A stretch of DNA of 64,000 nt, taken from Tubiluchus corallicola (lineage: Eukaryota; Priapulida; Priapulimorpha; Priapulimorphida; Tubiluchidae). The notes beneath the pieces are model-generated. The model searched no databases. It was not told where the DNA came from and worked only from the letters and a program-made list of their open reading frames with translations. Of the stretch, positions 59,501 to 64,000 are shown one piece after another. The stretch is from NCBI GenBank assembly GCA_030141605.1, contig JAQGDQ010000018.1, forward strand, positions 714,001 through 778,000. The letters are read 5' to 3'. The first letter of the stretch is position 1, and the number at the start of each line of letters is the position of its first letter. The translations under genes were made by a program, and so were the position numbers.

Positions 59501-62500
59501 CTCAATACCGTCTCTTATTCTACTGGCAATAAGCTTTCCGCCACACAAGGTTTCTAATTAGTTCTGCCCGACTTCCGTCACTTTGCCGAAATAAATGATT
59601 AAACGATTGTGCTGAATTTGCGCGGATCTTAATTCAATTCTACCGACAGCCTGCGAAAACGCTTAATCAACATAAACGACTTGCTGCACATAGCAATCAG
59701 ATTAAAACATCATTTTCCTAAAATTTTCCATTTTTCAAATTACTCGTATTAAAATATTTGAAATTTGTGGTGTAACTAAATAGCTTCCACTACTGGTTAC
59801 ATTTTTATTTCTCAAAGTCAAATTACGTATAAACAACATGATGCATCTTTGTTAGTACAGGCAGTATGTCACTTAAGTGATCTAGTTTTTTACTTAATGA
59901 GCAACAGAGGCTGCATCAATAAGAAAATATTCCTAAATGAAAAAGCTATACATTAGTGTTGGTATCTTTGTAAGTTGGCGAACACACCACCAGCAGAGCA
60001 GAATGACAGCACATATCAGCTTTTATACTGATGGGCCCAAACAAAGATCATTGCTCAAAGTAGGAGGTTGCAGTTAAAAAATAAGGCCCACAAAATGTGA
60101 ACCTTTGTGACTACTTTACTAATGACAGAAAATAGGGAGTTACAAACCACTGTCCTACACCCAAGGAATGTCTGGGTAAAAATATGAACTATATATATTT
60201 CAAAATATTCTGAACTAGAAACTGTCTAAAATTAGAAACTGACAAAAATGATCATGAGATCACCTTCCATGAAAAAAAAAACTGGAAAGATGCTTAGTAG
60301 ACATCTGTCAGTAAGCAAATATTTATAAGGGTATGAAAATAAAGAAATAGCTATTGCCAGGCAGTTTTTACACAATTATAGGTTAAAGTTTCAAAAACAA
60401 TTCTAAGCTGTGAATAGCAACACATCAAGTAATCAAAAATAGATTAGAGTAGATTAGATAACTTAGGTTAGATTAAATTAGAAGAAATTTGGTCAGATTA
60501 AAGTTTCAAAAATAATTTTAACCCGTGAACAATACATCAATAATCAAAAGTAGATTAGTGTAGATTAAACACCTTAAATTAGATTAACTTAGACTAGATT
60601 ATATCAGGTCAGGCTAGGGTAGAGTACGCTAGGTTAAATTAGATTAAGTTAAATTAGATTAGATTAGTTTAGTTCAGTTTAGATTAAATAAAAGTTTAAA
60701 TTTTTTTGACGGCTTTTTACAGAAAACCAGTTGCGATCCTTCTTTGAATGTATGCATATACATGCATTCCATTTCACATGTTATCATTAACCATGCCATT
60801 ATATACCATTTGGTAATTAAATGTAATGATAAGTTAGTGTAGAATAATGCACTTTTCGTATCAACCTTTCAGAAGATTATAACTTGCACACTCTTGGATG
60901 AATGGTCACTGAATACTGATGCTCGCGTTGATTACAAGTCAATTGTCATAATTACAGCAGCAATGTAACCTAATCATCCACTATACATTAAGATGTGATG
61001 TCTCGTAATTTGGTCATTATAAGAGCCAAGTCATACCAGAATTAGTATTCTACTGCTACTGCATCGTAAATGAGACCTTGAACCTTGAACTCGTAGCTCT
61101 CTAACTTTATATCGCACATTAGGTAAAGATGTCCCTTTTTTGTAAATCCAACAGTTTTTAAATCAAGATTTATTTGTATGTAACCCACTATTCACAAGAA
61201 ATGTATTATACGCTTTAGACGATTTGTGTTTTTACAAATCACGAGCAAATGTAAGATTATTCTCCGAATGATAAATTCTCTGAATGATAAAAAATGAATG
61301 AGTTGGTTATAATTTATGTGAATCTTTGCATGTGATTTATGAGGTACGAAAAAATGGGAAGTACGATTTTCTGCCACAAATGCTGAGAGCATAATTATTA
61401 AACATTAATTTAAAAATCATTAGCAATTATAATTACAAGGCTTTTAACAGCTTTAGCATCCATTATCATTAATAATAACATTGCATATTGCTAATGTTTA
61501 TACCGAAAAAGAACCCAAAATGCATCCAAAAATATCAATTTTTCCAGTTTTTTTTTAATAAGAACATATAACACTTCCACAAAAAACATCTTATAACCTG
61601 TGTTTTATAACAATTAATAAATCCTCACGCTACATTATGTTCTTGTTTGCACGATTCAAGACAAAAACACTCAAAACAGACATAAGACATTTGGTTATAC
61701 GCACTTAAGCTACTAATAACAGTGTCTTCAAACTATACTTGTCAATAATGACAAAGTCACTTTTTTACAAAAGTGATCACTTGAACTTCAATGCCCACTT
61801 TGAAAGAACGAGTGAAATATTGTGACAACTGCCGTATGCACACTAGTGTGCCTGTGACAGGTTTGTTATTAAAGACTTCAATCAAGGAAAATGGAGAGGA
61901 ACGTAATTTCTGAGTGAAATGAAGCGACCAAACCAGGAAGCAGTCAAGGCATTCATAAAGCGTTTAGCACAAAATGCTGTCGTTAGTCTGTAGAATATAA
62001 TGCACTTGATGTTACAATTCGTCTTGCATTCTACACAGATTACTTTCAAAAACAATTACCCACACAAACCAGCATTTCTGTCAGTACTACATACAAATTA
62101 GGAATAAGAACTGTGGTGTTCCTGCAAAAAATAATCAATAATTGGCCTGATTATCTGCAATCACCTCCTGTGTATTGATTGGTAAATACTTGACCAGCAA
62201 TTGCATTATTGAAAAATAATAAGCTTTTGCACGCCACTTGCAATATTTTCAGAATATCATAAACTTTTTTGCCATATTAGAATCACCTACAAAACAAAGC
62301 TTATAATCACAAATTTTTATTAGTGATCACATCTGAATGGCATCATATCTTAATTTCAAGAAAATATTTTGAAAAAGAAGGGACCTTCATAGAAGGTCAA
62401 TTAAGCAAAGCATCTCACATTTTTAATTAATACTTACATTATGTATTTGTTGCAAAATAAACCGATTCCAGTTCTGGATCAAACGAGCATAATTAACCTT

Positions 62501-62921
62501 ACTCGTATCCACGTTGTCACTCAGAATCAGACCAAGGCCTGATGCTTCTGGAACTGTCCTAAAGGCGCGGAGGAAATTTGTAGCCTAAATCAAACAAGAA
62601 ATGTACATTGCAAAAAGTTTACATCAAAAATTTCATTGTAAACTATAACACAATGACCATAATGATACAGAATCTATCGAACCACTAAAATGTACTATAA
62701 TATATTAGTATAGTATTGTTACTGTAAAAAGACAGCCAGCATGAATTTACCACTGACAAAATTTTTTATAAATAAAGAATATTAAATACCTGGCACGTTT
62801 CTCCTGGTTTGCTTGTATCTAACATATGCATCAGAAAACCAATTTCACAGGCTATGCAGAATTCTTTCTGGCATAAGTGACTCCTCAAGGAATTAGCTAA
62901 TGACTCAATGAAGTTGAGGAG
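50527..62921 (-). CDS. PAN2: PAN2 poly(A)-specific deadenylase catalytic subunit (3' part, 15 exons)
   Basis: Catalytic subunit of the PAN2-PAN3 deadenylase that starts trimming of mRNA poly(A) tails in the cytoplasm. Visible exons: 62921-62790, 62584-62438, 58268-58216, 57689-57541, 57273-57164, 57026-56928, 56351-56191, 55951-55828, 55648-55445, 55003-54758, 54583-54498, 54198-54101, 52577-52438, 50939-50846, 50726-50527; 680 aa, in phase. The ubiquitin-hydrolase-like domain is seen from [16 protein letters not shown] onward ([35 protein letters not shown]). The DEDDh exonuclease is complete: GLDAEF (visible residues 467 and 469), [11 protein letters not shown], and HDSIED with the catalytic histidine and last aspartate. 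The WD40 part and start codon lie beyond 64000. Odd: a CCCH finger at 56214-56261 in a region where I know none in vertebrate PAN2. The equivalent of the human CEMENCSLC cysteine run reads [10 protein letters not shown], so part of that cluster is lost. Confidence 0.95.
53823..53953 (+). repeat. 38 bp tandem repeat, about 2.4 copies plus a decayed copy
   Basis: Units start at 53823, 53861 and 53899 with GATGA(AC/GT)AGAGATGAGAT and CACCTCCCAACA(G/A)AATC. A shorter relic, AGAGATGATATCACCTCC, follows at about 53936. It lies in a PAN2 intron. Confidence 0.75.
56214..56261 (-). other. CCCH zinc-finger module encoded within PAN2
   Basis: The codons read [16 protein letters not shown], a C-x5-C-x4-C-x3-H finger. 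This spacing is that of the Nab2/ZC3H14 group, which binds poly(A) RNA. It lies in exon 56351-56191 after a Pro/Gln linker ([13 protein letters not shown]), between the FWKIQQE helix and [17 protein letters not shown] of the ubiquitin-hydrolase-like domain. Splice phases on both sides keep the PAN2 frame. Confidence 0.8.
58269..62437 (-). other. Large PAN2 intron
   Basis: This 4.2 kb intron between the exon ending ILQQIHN and the exon beginning ETAAQEKES contains the AGATTA-rich repeat at 60382-60690. A strained tRNA-like patch near 59467-59520 was not supported. No other exon or gene was recognised. Confidence 0.6.
60382..60690. repeat. About 113 bp tandem duplication rich in TAGATTA
   Basis: Two units start at about 60382 and 60495, each with TTAAAGTTTCAAAAA(C/T)AATT and a TAGATTAG(A/T)GTAGATTA tract. 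After about 60607 the sequence decays into irregular TTAGATTA, GTTAGATT and TTTAGTTCAG motifs. Confidence 0.65.
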
Positions 62922-64000
62922 CTAAGTGAGAGAATAAATCACAAATAATGGACAGTAACATCATTACTGTCCCACAAAATAACAATCATTAAACTGACAG
63001 CAAAATCCAAACGTTTAGCAGGCATGCTAATTGAGAAATCAATGTGCCACACACCCGCATGCACACGTACACCCACGTATGCATGCACGCACACACAAAC
63101 TCATAGAAATCCAGTTCAAGATAGAATTAAAATCAATAATTAAATTATAGTTCTTTTTGCAATGCAGCCAGCTCAGCAATTTGCAAGTTACCATTGTTGC
63201 AGACATAGGCAAATTAAAACGTGTTTACTTAGCTCATTCAAAATTAGCACACACTTGTAATCTACAACAGCTTTAATGAAGTAACAGTGCATTGTTGCGC
63301 ATGGTTGAATTGGTTTGTGTTGTAGAGATGATTTTTATAAAAAGCTATGTTTATGTACAATGAAGGTAAGAGATCAGTGGTCATGGCATGTGTAGGACTA
63401 TGAATGATAAGCAGCATAGACTTGGTTATCAAATGAATGGGTGACTGCGAGGAATACCCTCTAACCACTTGTATCTGCCACTCTGGTTCCAACCATTTCT
63501 CTTGAAGGGAAGAAGTACACACACACACAAGTATAGATAAGACACCTGCGATGGTTTAACGTCTCATCTTAGAGGGTTATCTTTGATAATGAGATTAGGT
63601 TCTACAACCATTCAACGCAGTAGCAAATACAGCATTGAAGCCAGCTTGCTGCATATGGGAACTGTACAAAAAATCAATTAGTGAAACTACGAATACACAG
63701 GAGGTAATTCCAGTACTGAAAAGCTTGGAAATAACATTTTAATTCTATTTCATACTGTTACTACACTTCCTGGATTTGAGATTTATCAATTCAGGCAATA
63801 CAAATTGTTAACAAATGTAATAGAGAATATCTCCAAAAAAATGTACTGGCACCTAACTGTTGCAAAAATAAAGATTATAAGGAGAAAAGAAAATCGATGA
63901 TATGGCAGCAAAACCAATTTCTGCCAGCAACAGTAGAGCATTTTATGTGATAAACTGCAACAAAAGCACTAATGGCATCTAACCAACAAAATTTGAAAGA
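62922..64000 (-). other. PAN2 upstream intron at the window edge
   Basis: An acceptor ending at 62922 (TCTCTCACTTAG on the minus strand) precedes the first visible PAN2 exon. The preceding exon, expected to carry the NxYCN region of the ubiquitin-hydrolase-like domain, was not found up to 64000. Imperfect CA/TG repeats occur at 63050-63105 and 63518-63532. Confidence 0.5.

Noticed and set aside
59467-59520. tRNA-like GGTATAGTTGTCAAAGTGAG sequence in a PAN2 intron
   Set aside because: No T-arm follows and the stems do not pair; it is too weak to call.
63600-63665. Possible upstream PAN2 exon (QQAGFNAVFATALNG on the minus strand)
   Set aside because: It does not align with the PAN2 segment expected before HLCQKEFC, and no acceptor and donor pair gives the right phase.
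1-64000. CRISPR arrays, operons or other prokaryotic systems
   Set aside because: Spliced animal genes fill the window; the tandem repeats seen have two or three copies without spacers.

Overview
This is AT-rich, intron-rich nuclear DNA from an animal. The four genes that can be read have canonical GT-AG introns, and one of them (KRIT1) belongs to an animal-specific signalling family. Protein similarity, intron density and the repeat content (mariner-like and hAT-like MITEs, degenerate LINEs, tRNA-derived SINE-like pieces) point to an invertebrate. The phylum cannot be fixed from this window.

Layout. (1) 3984-21317, plus strand: complete KRIT1/CCM1 in 14 coding exons (709 aa by my splicing), with a 10.3 kb first intron. 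(2) 21318-30091: repeat-rich intergenic DNA with a truncated hAT-like end, a tRNA-like sequence and at least four 5'-truncated copies of one LINE. One copy is interrupted by a 449 bp mariner-like MITE. (3) 30092-38496, plus strand: a nine-exon gene for a fused tandem pair of SSAT-like GNAT acetyltransferase domains (351 aa), with a hAT-like element in intron 4. (4) 38497-41633: a second, different LINE RT remnant broken by a G/T-rich block. (5) 46703-41634, minus strand: complete IMP4 in nine exons (291 aa), with exon 1 contributing only the ATG and a perfect-TIR MITE in intron 4. (6) 62921-50527, minus strand: the 3' part (15 exons, 680 aa) of PAN2. Its start lies beyond the right edge.

The genes do not form a pathway. 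KRIT1 is a junction and small-GTPase scaffold, the SSAT-like protein acetylates polyamines or related amines, IMP4 is an SSU-processome rRNA factor, and PAN2 is the mRNA poly(A) deadenylase.

The most notable features are: a CCCH zinc finger of the Nab2/ZC3H14 spacing inside the PAN2 ubiquitin-hydrolase-like domain; a duplicated splice acceptor in KRIT1 that offers an in-frame 14-residue insertion in the FERM F3 lobe; the two-domain SSAT with identical intron positions and phases in each half; and a nested MITE whose removal with one TA restores the LINE reading frame. All gene models come from reading splice sites and comparing with remembered family sequences. No search was run.
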